Origin: Pseudomonas zanjanensis
GTDB lineage: Bacteria; Pseudomonadota; Gammaproteobacteria; Pseudomonadales; Pseudomonadaceae
Direction of reading: 5' to 3'
NCBI RefSeq assembly: GCF_014268745.2
Contig: NZ_JABWRB020000005.1
Location: 124,001 to 188,000, forward strand
DNA length: 64,000 nt
The position numbers and the translations under genes are program-made. The notes under the pieces are model-generated. The model searched no databases. It was not told the origin of the DNA and was given only the letters and a program-made list of their open reading frames with translations. Position 1 is the first letter of the stretch. Each line of letters begins with the position of its first letter. Below are positions 44,705 to 52,812 of the stretch, one piece after another.

Positions 44705-45253
44705 CTAGAAATTGGCCGGTGTGGCTGCGCTGATCAGTCGCGCCGGCACGTCGAACGGATTACGGAAACGGTGCGGCTTGGTGCTTTCGAAATAATAGCT
44801 GTCGCCGGCTTCGAGCACGAAGGTTTCGACGCCGACCACCAATTCCAGCCGCCCTTCCACCAGGATCCCGGTTTCCTCGCCCTCATGGGTGAGCATCTCT
44901 TCACCGGTATCGGCACCCGGTGGATAGATTTCATTGAGGAAGGCAATCGCCCGGCTCGGGTGTGCCCTGCCCACCAGCTTCATGGTCACGGCGCCGTCGG
45001 AGATGTCGATCAGTTCGTTGGCTTTGTAGACGATCTGGGTCGGTTTCTCCTGAAGGATCTCTTCGGAGAAAAATTCGACCATGGACATGGGAATCCCGCC
45101 AAGGACCTTACGCAGCGAACTGATCGAGGGGCTGACGCTGTTCTTCTCGATCATCGAAATAGTGCTGTTGGTGACGCCCGCGCGCTTGGCGAGTTCACGC
45201 TGGGAAAGGCCTTTGAGTTTACGAATGGATTGCAGTCGTTCACCGACGTCCAA
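44705..45253 (-). CDS. pauR: PauR-type XRE/cupin regulator
   Basis: 182 residues: an N-terminal XRE helix-turn-helix (LSQRELAKRAGVTNSTISMIE) and a C-terminal cupin (EEMLTHEGEETGILVEGRLEL, then GDSYYFESTKPHRFRN). This is the layout of PauR, the repressor of polyamine catabolism in P. aeruginosa, encoded in the same place between cytochrome c5 and dadX. Candidate targets in this window are the PauB-like oxidase (49462) and KauB (56030). Confidence 0.88.
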   Translation of the reverse strand: MDVGERLQSIRKLKGLSQRELAKRAGVTNSTISMIEKNSVSPSISSLRKVLGGIPMSMVEFFSEEILQEKPTQIVYKANELIDISDGAVTMKLVGRAHPSRAIAFLNEIYPPGADTGEEMLTHEGEETGILVEGRLELVVGVETFVLEAGDSYYFESTKPHRFRNPFDVPARLISAATPANF

Positions 45254-45381
45254 TGCTGGAGCCTCCAGGGAATCAGGTTGTGTGGAAAGTGAGCGTTATC
45301 ATGGCGACAGCGTTCAGTATTTACAACACTTTGACCCGAATCCTGTGCGGTGAAGCGACTTTCGGTAGGTTGCGCTTCGTG

Positions 45382-46455
45382 TCAGGCCCCGGAATAGAGC
45401 CGTGGCACCCGCCGCAGGTTGCAGAAAATCTGATAAGGAATCGTGTCGGCGGCCTTGGCGACATCGCTGGCGAGGATGTGCTTGCCCCAAAACTCCACGG
45501 TCGAGCCGAGCCCGGCCTGGGGGACTTGGGTCAAGTCGACAGCCAGCATGTCCATCGACACCCGGCCCACCAACTGGCTGCGCTGCCCCTCCACCAGCAC
45601 CGGGGTGCCGGTGGGGGCCTGGCGTGGGTAGCCGTCGGCATAACCCATGGCGACCACGCCCACCCGGGTCGGTTGCGTGGTCACGAAGCGAGCGCCATAG
45701 CCCACCGGCTCGCCGGCAGGCAATTCGCGCACGCTGATGATCTTCGACTCCAGGGTCATCACCGGTTGCAAGCGCGAGGCGACAGCGTTGGGCTCATCAA
45801 AAGGCGTGGCCCCGTAGAGCATGATGCCCGGGCGCACCCAGTCGCTGGGTATCTGCGGCCAGCCTAGCACCGCTGGTGAATTGCGCAGGCTGATCGGCGC
45901 CACCAGGCCCTGGCGGGCTTTGTCGAAGATCGCCAGTTGCTCGGTACTACTGGGATCGTGCAGTTCATCGGCACGGGCGAAGTGGCTCATCAACACAATC
46001 TTCGCCACTTTGCCGCTGGCGAGCAGGCGACGGTAGGCCGCCTGGTAATCCGTCGGATGCAGGCCGACCCGGTGCATGCCGGAATCGAGCTTGAGCCAGA
46101 CGGTGATCGGCTGGCTCAGAGGGGCTTTTTCAATCGCTTCAAGCTGCCACAACGAATGCACCACGCACCAGAAATCGTGCTCGACGATCAGTGGCAACTC
46201 ATCGGCTTCGAAAAACCCTTCCAACAGCAGGATCGGCCCACGAATCCCGCCGGCCCGCAATTCCAGGGCCTCTTCGATGCAGGCCACGGCAAACCCGTCC
46301 GCCGTGTCCTGCAGCGCCTCGGCGCAACGCACCGCGCCGTGCCCATAGGCGTCGGCCTTGATCACCGCAAGGGCTTTGGCCCCCGTGACTTCGCGGGCCA
46401 ATTGGTAGTTGTGACGCAGGGCTTGGAGATCGATCAGGGCACGGGCAGGACGCAT
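45382..46455 (-). CDS. dadX: Catabolic alanine racemase
   Basis: 357 residues with PLP lysine K33 (AVIKADAYGHG) in the N-terminal barrel, and the C-terminal domain tyrosine in GYGARFVTTQPTRVGVV (start GYGAR). It interconverts L- and D-alanine; as part of the dad locus it feeds D-alanine to DadA. It lies downstream of ridA and dadA on the same strand. Confidence 0.95.
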   Translation of the reverse strand: MRPARALIDLQALRHNYQLAREVTGAKALAVIKADAYGHGAVRCAEALQDTADGFAVACIEEALELRAGGIRGPILLLEGFFEADELPLIVEHDFWCVVHSLWQLEAIEKAPLSQPITVWLKLDSGMHRVGLHPTDYQAAYRRLLASGKVAKIVLMSHFARADELHDPSSTEQLAIFDKARQGLVAPISLRNSPAVLGWPQIPSDWVRPGIMLYGATPFDEPNAVASRLQPVMTLESKIISVRELPAGEPVGYGARFVTTQPTRVGVVAMGYADGYPRQAPTGTPVLVEGQRSQLVGRVSMDMLAVDLTQVPQAGLGSTVEFWGKHILASDVAKAADTIPYQIFCNLRRVPRLYSGA

Positions 46456-46552
46456 GGCGGCAGGCTTCTAGGCGGTCATCAATAAAAAACCGGCGCGGGC
46501 TGACGGCATGAACCGCCCGCAGCGCCGGAAGAGGGATCGTTTCGGCCGGGGA

Positions 46553-46906
46553 TTAAGGCAGCGCGGCCACGACGGACAGCTCCACCAGAATCTCCGGTTC
46601 ACACAGCTTGGCCTCAACCGTGGCACGGGCCGGGGCGACGCCTTTGGGCAACCATTGGTCCCAGACGGCATTCATGCCTGCGAAATGGGCCTCGATGTCC
46701 TTCAGGTAGATCGTCACCGATAACAGCCGCGTCTTGTCAGTCCCGGACAGGTCCAGCAAGCGTTCGATATTGGCCAGGCATTCGCGGGTCTGCTGTTCAA
46801 TACCGGCGTTCATGTCGTCGCCGACCTGCCCGGCCAGGTAAACGGTGCCGTTGTGCACGACAACCTGGCTCATGCGGTCATTGGTGAGCTGGCGCTGGAT
46901 TGACAT
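46553..46906 (-). CDS. RidA family (Rid/YjgF) enamine deaminase
   Basis: 117 residues: VHNGTVYLAGQVGDDMNAGIE, RECLANIERLLD, and the C-terminal ARATVEAKLCEPEILVELSV; the arginine of the carboxylate-binding site is in ARATVEAKL. RidA proteins hydrolyse reactive enamine/imine products of amino-acid oxidation. It overlaps the dadA stop by 29 bases, fitting a role in clearing 2-iminopropionate from DadA. Confidence 0.92.
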   Translation of the reverse strand: MSIQRQLTNDRMSQVVVHNGTVYLAGQVGDDMNAGIEQQTRECLANIERLLDLSGTDKTRLLSVTIYLKDIEAHFAGMNAVWDQWLPKGVAPARATVEAKLCEPEILVELSVVAALP

Positions 46907-48182
46907 GTTTTGCAGACTCCTGGTGTTTGCTACCGTAACGGGAAATATCGAGGCCTTCGGCGCTGATCTGCGGCTTTTTCTTTGCCATCAGGTCGGCCAA
47001 CAGGCGACCGGAACCACAGGCCATGGTCCATCCAAGGGTGCCATGGCCGGTGTTCAGGAACAGATTCTTGAACGGTGTGGCGCCTACGATTGGCGTGCCG
47101 TCCGGGGTGGTCGGGCGCAAGCCGGTCCAGAAACTGGCCTGGGCCAGGTCGCCGCCCTGAGGATAAAGGTCGTTGACGATCATCTCCAGGGTTTCGCGCC
47201 GACGAGGGTTGAGGGACAGGTCAAAACCGGCGATTTCCGCCATGCCGCCCACCCGAATGCGATTGTCGAAGCGGGTGATCGCGACCTTGTAGGTTTCGTC
47301 GAGAATGGTCGAGGTCGGTGCCATGGCCGGGTTGGTGATCGGCACGGTCAGGGAGTAACCCTTGAGCGGATACACCGGTGCACGGATCCCGAGGGGCTTG
47401 AGCAGTTGCGGCGAATAGCTGCCCAGGGCGAGCACATAACGGTCGGCGGTTTCCAGCTTGCCGTCGATCCACACGCCGTTGATGCGATCACCCGCGAAGT
47501 CCAGGCGTTGGATGTCCTGGCCGAAGCGGAATTGCACGCCCAGCTTCACCGCCATTTCCGCCAGGCGCGTGGTAAACATCTGGCAGTCGCCGGTCTGGTC
47601 GTTGGGCAAGCGCAAGGCACCCGCCAGGATGTCGGTGACATTGGCCAGGGCCGGTTCGACCCGGGCGATGCCTTCGCGGTCGAGTACTTCGAACGGCACG
47701 CCGGACTCTTTCAACACGGCGATATCTTTTGCCGCGCCATCGAGCTGGGCCTGGGTGCGGAACAACTGCGTAGTCCCCAGGCTACGGCCTTCGTAGGCAA
47801 TGCCGGTTTCGGCGCGCAGTTCGTCGAGGCAGTCGCGGCTGTACTCGGACAGGCGGACCATGCGCTCCTTGTTGATTGCGTAGCGGTTGGCGGTGCAATT
47901 GCGCAGCATCTGCGCCATCCACAGATATTGATCGATGTCGGCAGTGGCCTTGATCGCCAGTGGCGCATGGCGTTGCAGCAGCCATTTAATGGCCTTGAGC
48001 GGCACGCCCGGCGCGGCCCACGGCGAGGCATAACCCGGCGACACCTGACCGGCATTGGCGAAACTGGTTTCCATGGCAGGTGCTGGCTGACGGTCGACCA
48101 CCACCACTTCAAACCCGGCACGAGCCAGGTAATAAGCACTGACGGTACCGATGACGCCGCTACCCAAGACCAGAACGCGCAT
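46878..48182 (-). CDS. dadA: D-amino acid dehydrogenase small subunit DadA
   Basis: 434 residues with the FAD-binding Rossmann motif VLVLGSGVIGTVSAYYLAR at the N-terminus and the C-terminal LGWTMACGSGRLLADL. It oxidises D-alanine and other D-amino acids and passes electrons to the respiratory chain at the inner membrane. It is the first gene of dadA-ridA-dadX and divergent from lrp/dadR. Confidence 0.96.
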   Translation of the reverse strand: MRVLVLGSGVIGTVSAYYLARAGFEVVVVDRQPAPAMETSFANAGQVSPGYASPWAAPGVPLKAIKWLLQRHAPLAIKATADIDQYLWMAQMLRNCTANRYAINKERMVRLSEYSRDCLDELRAETGIAYEGRSLGTTQLFRTQAQLDGAAKDIAVLKESGVPFEVLDREGIARVEPALANVTDILAGALRLPNDQTGDCQMFTTRLAEMAVKLGVQFRFGQDIQRLDFAGDRINGVWIDGKLETADRYVLALGSYSPQLLKPLGIRAPVYPLKGYSLTVPITNPAMAPTSTILDETYKVAITRFDNRIRVGGMAEIAGFDLSLNPRRRETLEMIVNDLYPQGGDLAQASFWTGLRPTTPDGTPIVGATPFKNLFLNTGHGTLGWTMACGSGRLLADLMAKKKPQISAEGLDISRYGSKHQESAKHVNPAPAHQ

Positions 48183-48293
48183 GTTGATGCCCTCATCGCG
48201 GATAACCGCTGACGTTTGTTGTACATAGCTTTGATGGGCGCAGTGTAAAAAAGATCAGCCAGTGCTTTTCACTATATAAACACCTATATTTGG

Positions 48294-48305
48294 CGAGAAT
48301 TCTCG
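48294..48305. promoter_or_regulatory. Palindrome in the dadA-lrp intergenic region
   Basis: CGAGAATTCTCG is a perfect 12-bp palindrome, preceded by an AT-rich tract (ACTATATAAACACCTATATT). It is a candidate Lrp/DadR operator controlling both divergent genes. Inference from position and symmetry only. Confidence 0.4.
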
Positions 48306-48337
48306 GCAAAACCCCTTTTCATGGAGGCGCATCACCT

Positions 48338-48826
48338 GTGCGTACCAACACCCAGACCAAACGCGAGCTGGACAAGATCGACCGCAACATCCTGCGGATC
48401 CTCCAGGCGGACGGACGGATCTCCTTCACCGAGCTGGGGGAAAAGGTCGGCCTCTCCACCACGCCCTGTACCGAACGGGTGCGGCGCCTGGAGCGCGAAG
48501 GGATCATCATGGGCTACAACGCCCGGCTCAACCCGCAGCACTTGAAGGGCAGCCTGCTGGTGTTTGTCGAAATCAGCCTCGACTACAAATCCGGCGACAC
48601 CTTCGAAGAATTCCGACGCGCCGTGCTGAAATTGCCTCACGTGCTGGAATGTCACCTGGTGTCAGGAGATTTCGACTACCTGGTGAAAGCACGGATTTCC
48701 GAGATGGCGTCGTACCGCAAGCTGCTGGGGGACATCCTGCTCAAACTACCCCACGTGCGCGAATCCAAGAGCTACATCGTGATGGAAGAAGTGAAGGAGA
48801 GCTTGAACCTGCCGATTCCGGATTGA
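48338..48826 (+). CDS. lrp: Lrp/AsnC regulator (DadR)
   Basis: 162 residues from GTG at 48338 (GGAGG upstream). N-terminal helix-turn-helix (DKIDRNILRILQADGRISFT) and a C-terminal RAM ligand-binding domain (FVEISLDYKSGDTFEEF). Nearly identical by memory to the P. aeruginosa regulator that activates dadAX in response to alanine. An ATG start at 48290 would add 16 residues and is unlikely. Confidence 0.93.
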   Translation: MRTNTQTKRELDKIDRNILRILQADGRISFTELGEKVGLSTTPCTERVRRLEREGIIMGYNARLNPQHLKGSLLVFVEISLDYKSGDTFEEFRRAVLKLPHVLECHLVSGDFDYLVKARISEMASYRKLLGDILLKLPHVRESKSYIVMEEVKESLNLPIPD

Positions 48827-48847
48827 TGGCAGCCCCCAAGGCCGCCT

Positions 48848-48937
48848 TCGCGAGCAGGCTCGCTCCCACACAGGTAGGTGGCGAACGCTTTCTTGCGAAC
48901 TACAGAGAGCCCTTGTGGGAGCGAGCCTGCTCGCGAA
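48848..48937. repeat. REPIN, GCGAGCCTGC variant
   Basis: Inverted arms TCGCGAGCAGGCTCGCTCCC and its complement between the convergent lrp and YkgJ-like genes. Confidence 0.88.
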
Positions 48938-48962
48938 AGCCGCGACTCGGTATGCCAGACCG

Positions 48963-49316
48963 CTAGACCAACACCTGCCGAGTGCTGGCCATATATTCAT
49001 GAATCTGCTTCTCCACACGCGGATGAATCAGTTCCACCGGTCGCCGGCCATTGGGACACGGCAAGGTCGCCGTGGTGCCGAACAGCCGACAGATCAGCGG
49101 ACGCTCGTCATAGACCGTGCAACCGTTGGGCCCCAGGTGCACGCAGTCGAGCGCTTCCATGGCCGCATCCTGTTCGGCGCGGGTCTTGCGGGGCAAGCGG
49201 GCCATTTCCTCGGGCGAGGTGGTGACCGGACCGCAGCAGTCATGGCAGCCCGGTACGCACTCGAACGAGGGAATCTGCTGGCGTAGCGTGCGAATTTTTT
49301 GACTGTTGCAGCTCAT
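48963..49316 (-). CDS. YkgJ-family cysteine cluster protein
   Basis: 117 residues with clustered cysteines (PGCHDCCGPV, DCVHLGPNGCTVYDERPLIC) followed by RLFG and PCPNG. This is the zinc/iron-binding CxxCxxCC-type family. The ATG at 49316 (MSCNSQKIRTLRQQIP) is the family start. Function is unknown. Confidence 0.85.
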   Translation of the reverse strand: MSCNSQKIRTLRQQIPSFECVPGCHDCCGPVTTSPEEMARLPRKTRAEQDAAMEALDCVHLGPNGCTVYDERPLICRLFGTTATLPCPNGRRPVELIHPRVEKQIHEYMASTRQVLV

Positions 49317-49461
49317 CGAGACGGTTACCGAGAAGGACTGTCCGGGATTCTGCCTTAAAAGCCGCGGACCAGACAGCGCCAACCGACCGGTGTTGCCCGA
49401 GGAGGAATCCCCGGCTTATGCTCCGTAAAATTTCTCAAACAGAACAATCAGGATTACGCAC

Positions 49462-50775
49462 ATGAACGCCCGTGTTCAGCAACCTGCCCCGAACCACGCG
49501 CACGCCGCCTCTTACTACGCCGCCAGCAGCCTGCCGCAACCGGACCATCCGGTGTTGCAGGGGGAGTTGCGGGTGGACGTCTGCGTCGTCGGCGGCGGGT
49601 TCTCCGGGTTGAACACGGCGATCGAACTGGCTGAACGCGGCATGAGCGTGGCGCTGCTGGAGGCGCACCGGATCGGCTGGGGCGCCAGCGGGCGCAACGG
49701 CGGCCAATTGATCCGTGGCGTCGGCCATGGCCTCGACCAGTTCGCGCCCATCATCGGCACCGACGGCGTGCGCCAGATGAAGCTCATGGGCCTTGAGGCG
49801 GTGGAAATCGTTCGGCAGCGGGTCGAGCGCTTCCAGATTCCTTGCGACCTCACCTGGGGCTACTGCGACCTCGCCAACAAACCCAGCGATCTGGAAGGCT
49901 TCGCCGAAGACGCCGAAGAACTGCGCAGCCTCGGTTATCGCCACTCGACCCGACTGCTGCAAGCCGACGAAATGCACAGCGTCGTAGGCTCGGATCGCTA
50001 CGTCGGCGGATTGATCGACATGGGCTCGGGCCATCTGCATCCGCTTAACCTGGCCTTGGGCGAAGCCGCCGCCGCGCAGCAACTGGGAGTCCGGCTGTTC
50101 GAGCAATCGGCGGTCACGCGTATCGACTACGGCCCTGAAGTGAAGGTGCACACCCAACAGGGCTCGGTCCACGCCAAGACGCTGGTACTGGGCTGCAACG
50201 CCTACCTCAACGGACTCAACCCGCAACTCGGCGGTAAAGTGTTGCCGGCCGGAAGCTACATCATCGCCACCGAACCCTTGAGCCAGGCGCAGGCACAGGC
50301 GTTGTTGCCGCAGAACATGGCGGTCTGCGACCAACGGGTGGCATTGGATTACTACCGGCTTTCGGCCGATCGTCGCTTGTTGTTCGGCGGGGCCTGTCAC
50401 TATTCCGGCCGCGACCCGCAGGACATTGGCGCCTACATGCGTCCGAAGATGCTCAAGGTGTTCCCGCAGTTGGCGGGCGTGAAAATCGACTATCAATGGG
50501 GCGGGATGATTGGCATCGGTGCCAACCGCTTGCCGCAGATCGGCCGGCTCAAGGACCAACCCAATGTGTATTACGCCCAAGCCTATTCCGGCCACGGCGT
50601 GAATGCCACGCACCTGGCCGGCAAATTGTTGGCCGAAGCCATCAGCGGGCAGCAGAGCAGCGGTTTCGACCTGTTCGCCCAGGTCCCGCACATGACCTTT
50701 CCGGGTGGCAAGCATTTGCGCTCGCCGTTGTTGGCGTTGGGGATGTTGTGGCATCGGTTGAAAGAGTTGGTCTAG
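49462..50775 (+). CDS. FAD-dependent oxidoreductase, PauB/PuuB-like
   Basis: 437 residues of the DAO family: Rossmann motif CVVGGGFSGLNTAIELAERG, then LEAHRIGWGASGRNGGQLIRG, typical of gamma-glutamylputrescine oxidases, and the C-terminal GGMIGIGANRLPQIGRL and YSGHGVNATHLAGKL. By position and motif it is a PauB paralogue acting on gamma-glutamyl polyamines. PauR (44705) may regulate it. Confidence 0.85.
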   Translation: MNARVQQPAPNHAHAASYYAASSLPQPDHPVLQGELRVDVCVVGGGFSGLNTAIELAERGMSVALLEAHRIGWGASGRNGGQLIRGVGHGLDQFAPIIGTDGVRQMKLMGLEAVEIVRQRVERFQIPCDLTWGYCDLANKPSDLEGFAEDAEELRSLGYRHSTRLLQADEMHSVVGSDRYVGGLIDMGSGHLHPLNLALGEAAAAQQLGVRLFEQSAVTRIDYGPEVKVHTQQGSVHAKTLVLGCNAYLNGLNPQLGGKVLPAGSYIIATEPLSQAQAQALLPQNMAVCDQRVALDYYRLSADRRLLFGGACHYSGRDPQDIGAYMRPKMLKVFPQLAGVKIDYQWGGMIGIGANRLPQIGRLKDQPNVYYAQAYSGHGVNATHLAGKLLAEAISGQQSSGFDLFAQVPHMTFPGGKHLRSPLLALGMLWHRLKELV

Positions 50776-50785
50776 CCCAACAACC

Positions 50786-50877
50786 GTGGCGAGGGAGCTT
50801 GCTCCCGCTGGGTTGCGCAGCGACCCTACGATTTTGCGGTCGCTGCGCAACCGAGCGGGAGCAAGCTCCCTCGCCAC
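50786..50877. repeat. REPIN, GAGGGAGC family
   Basis: Inverted arms between the convergent oxidoreductase and DUF1127 genes. Confidence 0.87.
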
Positions 50878-50892
50878 AGGTCCTTGATCACG

Positions 50893-51138
50893 TCAAAGCC
50901 GCCAGAACGGTTTCAGCCCCTCCTCCCGCGCCTGCTCTCGGCTCAGCCCAACGTCATGCAACTGTTCGGGTGTAAGTTCCAGCAAGGCCTTGCGTGTATG
51001 CAGACGATGCCAGAACAGGCCCCAGCGACCGAGGCCGGACGGTGCATTGCGCAATGTCGCGCTGCGCAGCCCTTTCTCTTGCCCTGCCGCCAGTTCCTGA
51101 CTGTGTAACGTCAGCCGCACATCGCTCAAGCCGTTCAT
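50893..51138 (-). CDS. DUF1127 small protein
   Basis: 81 residues ending in the DUF1127 pattern: WHRLHTRKALLELTPEQLHD, then VGLSREQAREEGLKPFW. In other bacteria such small basic proteins can bind RNA or act in phosphate/carbon control. AGGAG is nine bases upstream. It is divergent from the MocR gene and shares its putative operator region. Confidence 0.88.
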   Translation of the reverse strand: MNGLSDVRLTLHSQELAAGQEKGLRSATLRNAPSGLGRWGLFWHRLHTRKALLELTPEQLHDVGLSREQAREEGLKPFWRL

Positions 51139-51198
51139 TTTGATCGCTCCTGTTTACTTGGGTAGCCAGAGGTTTCATGATGCGCGGACGGCAAAAAG

Positions 51199-51286
51199 CA
51201 ATACAGATTCAACCTAATTCTTTTATAAGCATACAGATTAGGTACTTCGGGTACTGAATCATCATTTTCCAACCCAACTGTATTGG
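51199..51286. promoter_or_regulatory. Candidate MocR operator: two direct and one inverted repeat
   Basis: CAATACAGATT (51199-51209) and GCATACAGATT (51229-51239) are direct repeats exactly 30 bp apart, three helical turns. CCAATACAGTT lies on the opposite strand at 51276-51286. All fall between the divergent DUF1127 and MocR starts, as expected for MocR operators. Confidence 0.5.
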
Positions 51287-51317
51287 TTGCAGTTGTCCTT
51301 CTCATCGGGAGCACACC

Positions 51318-52751
51318 ATGACCCTCTATGTGAACCTCGCCGAACTGCTCGGCACCCGCATCGAACAGGGCTTTTACCGTCCTGGCGACCGGCTGCCTTC
51401 TGTACGGGCATTGAGCACGGAGCACGGGGTCAGCTTGAGTACGGTGCAGCAGGCCTATCGCGTGCTGGAAGACAGCGGGCTGGCGATGCCGAGACCCAAG
51501 TCAGGTTATTTCGTGCCCGTGAGCCGTGAACTGCCGGACCTGCCGGTGATTGGCCGCCCGGCCCAGCGCCCCGTGGACATTTCCCAATGGGACCAGGTGC
51601 TGGAACTGATACGCGCCGTGCCGCGCCCGGACGTGGTGCAACTGGGCCGAGGCATGCCGGATATCCATTCGCCGACCATGAAACCGCTGCTACGCAGCCT
51701 GGCGCAGATCAGCCGCCGACAAGACATGCCAGGCCTGTATTACGACAACATCTACGGCAACCTCGCGTTGCGCGAGCAGATCGCCCGGCTGTCGCTGGAC
51801 TCCGGCTGCCAATTGGGCCCCAATGACCTGATCGTCACCACCGGCTGCCATGAAGCCCTGTCGGTCAGCATCCGCGCCACCTGCGAACAAGGCGATATCG
51901 TCGCGGTGGACTCACCCAGCTTTCACGGGGCCATGCAAACCCTCAAGGGCCTGGGCATGAAAGCCCTGGAGATCCCCACCGACCCGCTTACCGGCATCAG
52001 CCTGGATGCGCTGGAACTGGCCCTGGAGCAATGGCCTATCAAGGCCATACAGTTGACTCCCAGCTGCAACAACCCATTGGGCTACATCATGCCCGACGCC
52101 AATAAACGCGCGCTGCTGAACCTGGCGCAACGCTTCGACGTGGCGATTATTGAAGATGATGTGTATGGGGAATTGGCCTACACCTACCCTCGCCCACGCA
52201 CCATCAAGTCGTTCGATGAAGACGGCCGCGTCTTACTCTGCAGTTCGTTTTCCAAGACCCTGGCGCCTGGCCTGCGCATTGGTTGGGTCGCGCCAGGCCG
52301 GTATCTGGAGCGGGTGCTGCACATGAAATACATCAGCACCGGCTCTACCGCGCCACAGCCGCAGATCGCCATTGCCGAGTTTCTCAAGGGCGGGCACTTC
52401 GAACCCCATTTACGGCGGATGCGCACGCAATACCAGCGCAATCGCGACGCAATGATTGACTGGGTCAGCCGCTATTTCCCAGCGGGTACCCGTGCCAGCC
52501 GCCCGCGGGGCAGCTTCATGCTGTGGGTGGAACTGCCCGACGGCTTCGATACGCTGAAGCTCAATCGAGTCCTGCTGGACCAAGGCGTACAGGTCGCTGT
52601 CGGCAGCATCTTTTCGGCATCGGGCAAGTACCGCAACTGCCTGCGGATGAACTACGCTGCCAAGCCAACGGCCCAGATCGAAGAGGCTGTGCGCAAGGTC
52701 GGAGCGGCCGCCATCGCACTGTTGAACGAAACCCAGCGCGATGTCGTCTGA
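51318..52751 (+). CDS. MocR-type regulator (GntR HTH fused to aminotransferase)
   Basis: 477 residues: a GntR winged helix (~5-70, RIEQGFYRPGDRLPSVRALS) and a type I aminotransferase-like domain with TTGCHEAL, SCNNPLGYIMP, and PLP lysine in SSFSKTLAPGLRIGWV. MocR proteins use PLP as effector. The targets are unknown; the adjacent divergent DUF1127 gene is the best candidate. Confidence 0.92.
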   Translation: MTLYVNLAELLGTRIEQGFYRPGDRLPSVRALSTEHGVSLSTVQQAYRVLEDSGLAMPRPKSGYFVPVSRELPDLPVIGRPAQRPVDISQWDQVLELIRAVPRPDVVQLGRGMPDIHSPTMKPLLRSLAQISRRQDMPGLYYDNIYGNLALREQIARLSLDSGCQLGPNDLIVTTGCHEALSVSIRATCEQGDIVAVDSPSFHGAMQTLKGLGMKALEIPTDPLTGISLDALELALEQWPIKAIQLTPSCNNPLGYIMPDANKRALLNLAQRFDVAIIEDDVYGELAYTYPRPRTIKSFDEDGRVLLCSSFSKTLAPGLRIGWVAPGRYLERVLHMKYISTGSTAPQPQIAIAEFLKGGHFEPHLRRMRTQYQRNRDAMIDWVSRYFPAGTRASRPRGSFMLWVELPDGFDTLKLNRVLLDQGVQVAVGSIFSASGKYRNCLRMNYAAKPTAQIEEAVRKVGAAAIALLNETQRDVV

Positions 52752-52812
52752 ACGTTAACCAGGGAAGCAGCACCCAACAGCCGATCCCCACCAACAAGCG
52801 GAACGATCCTAC

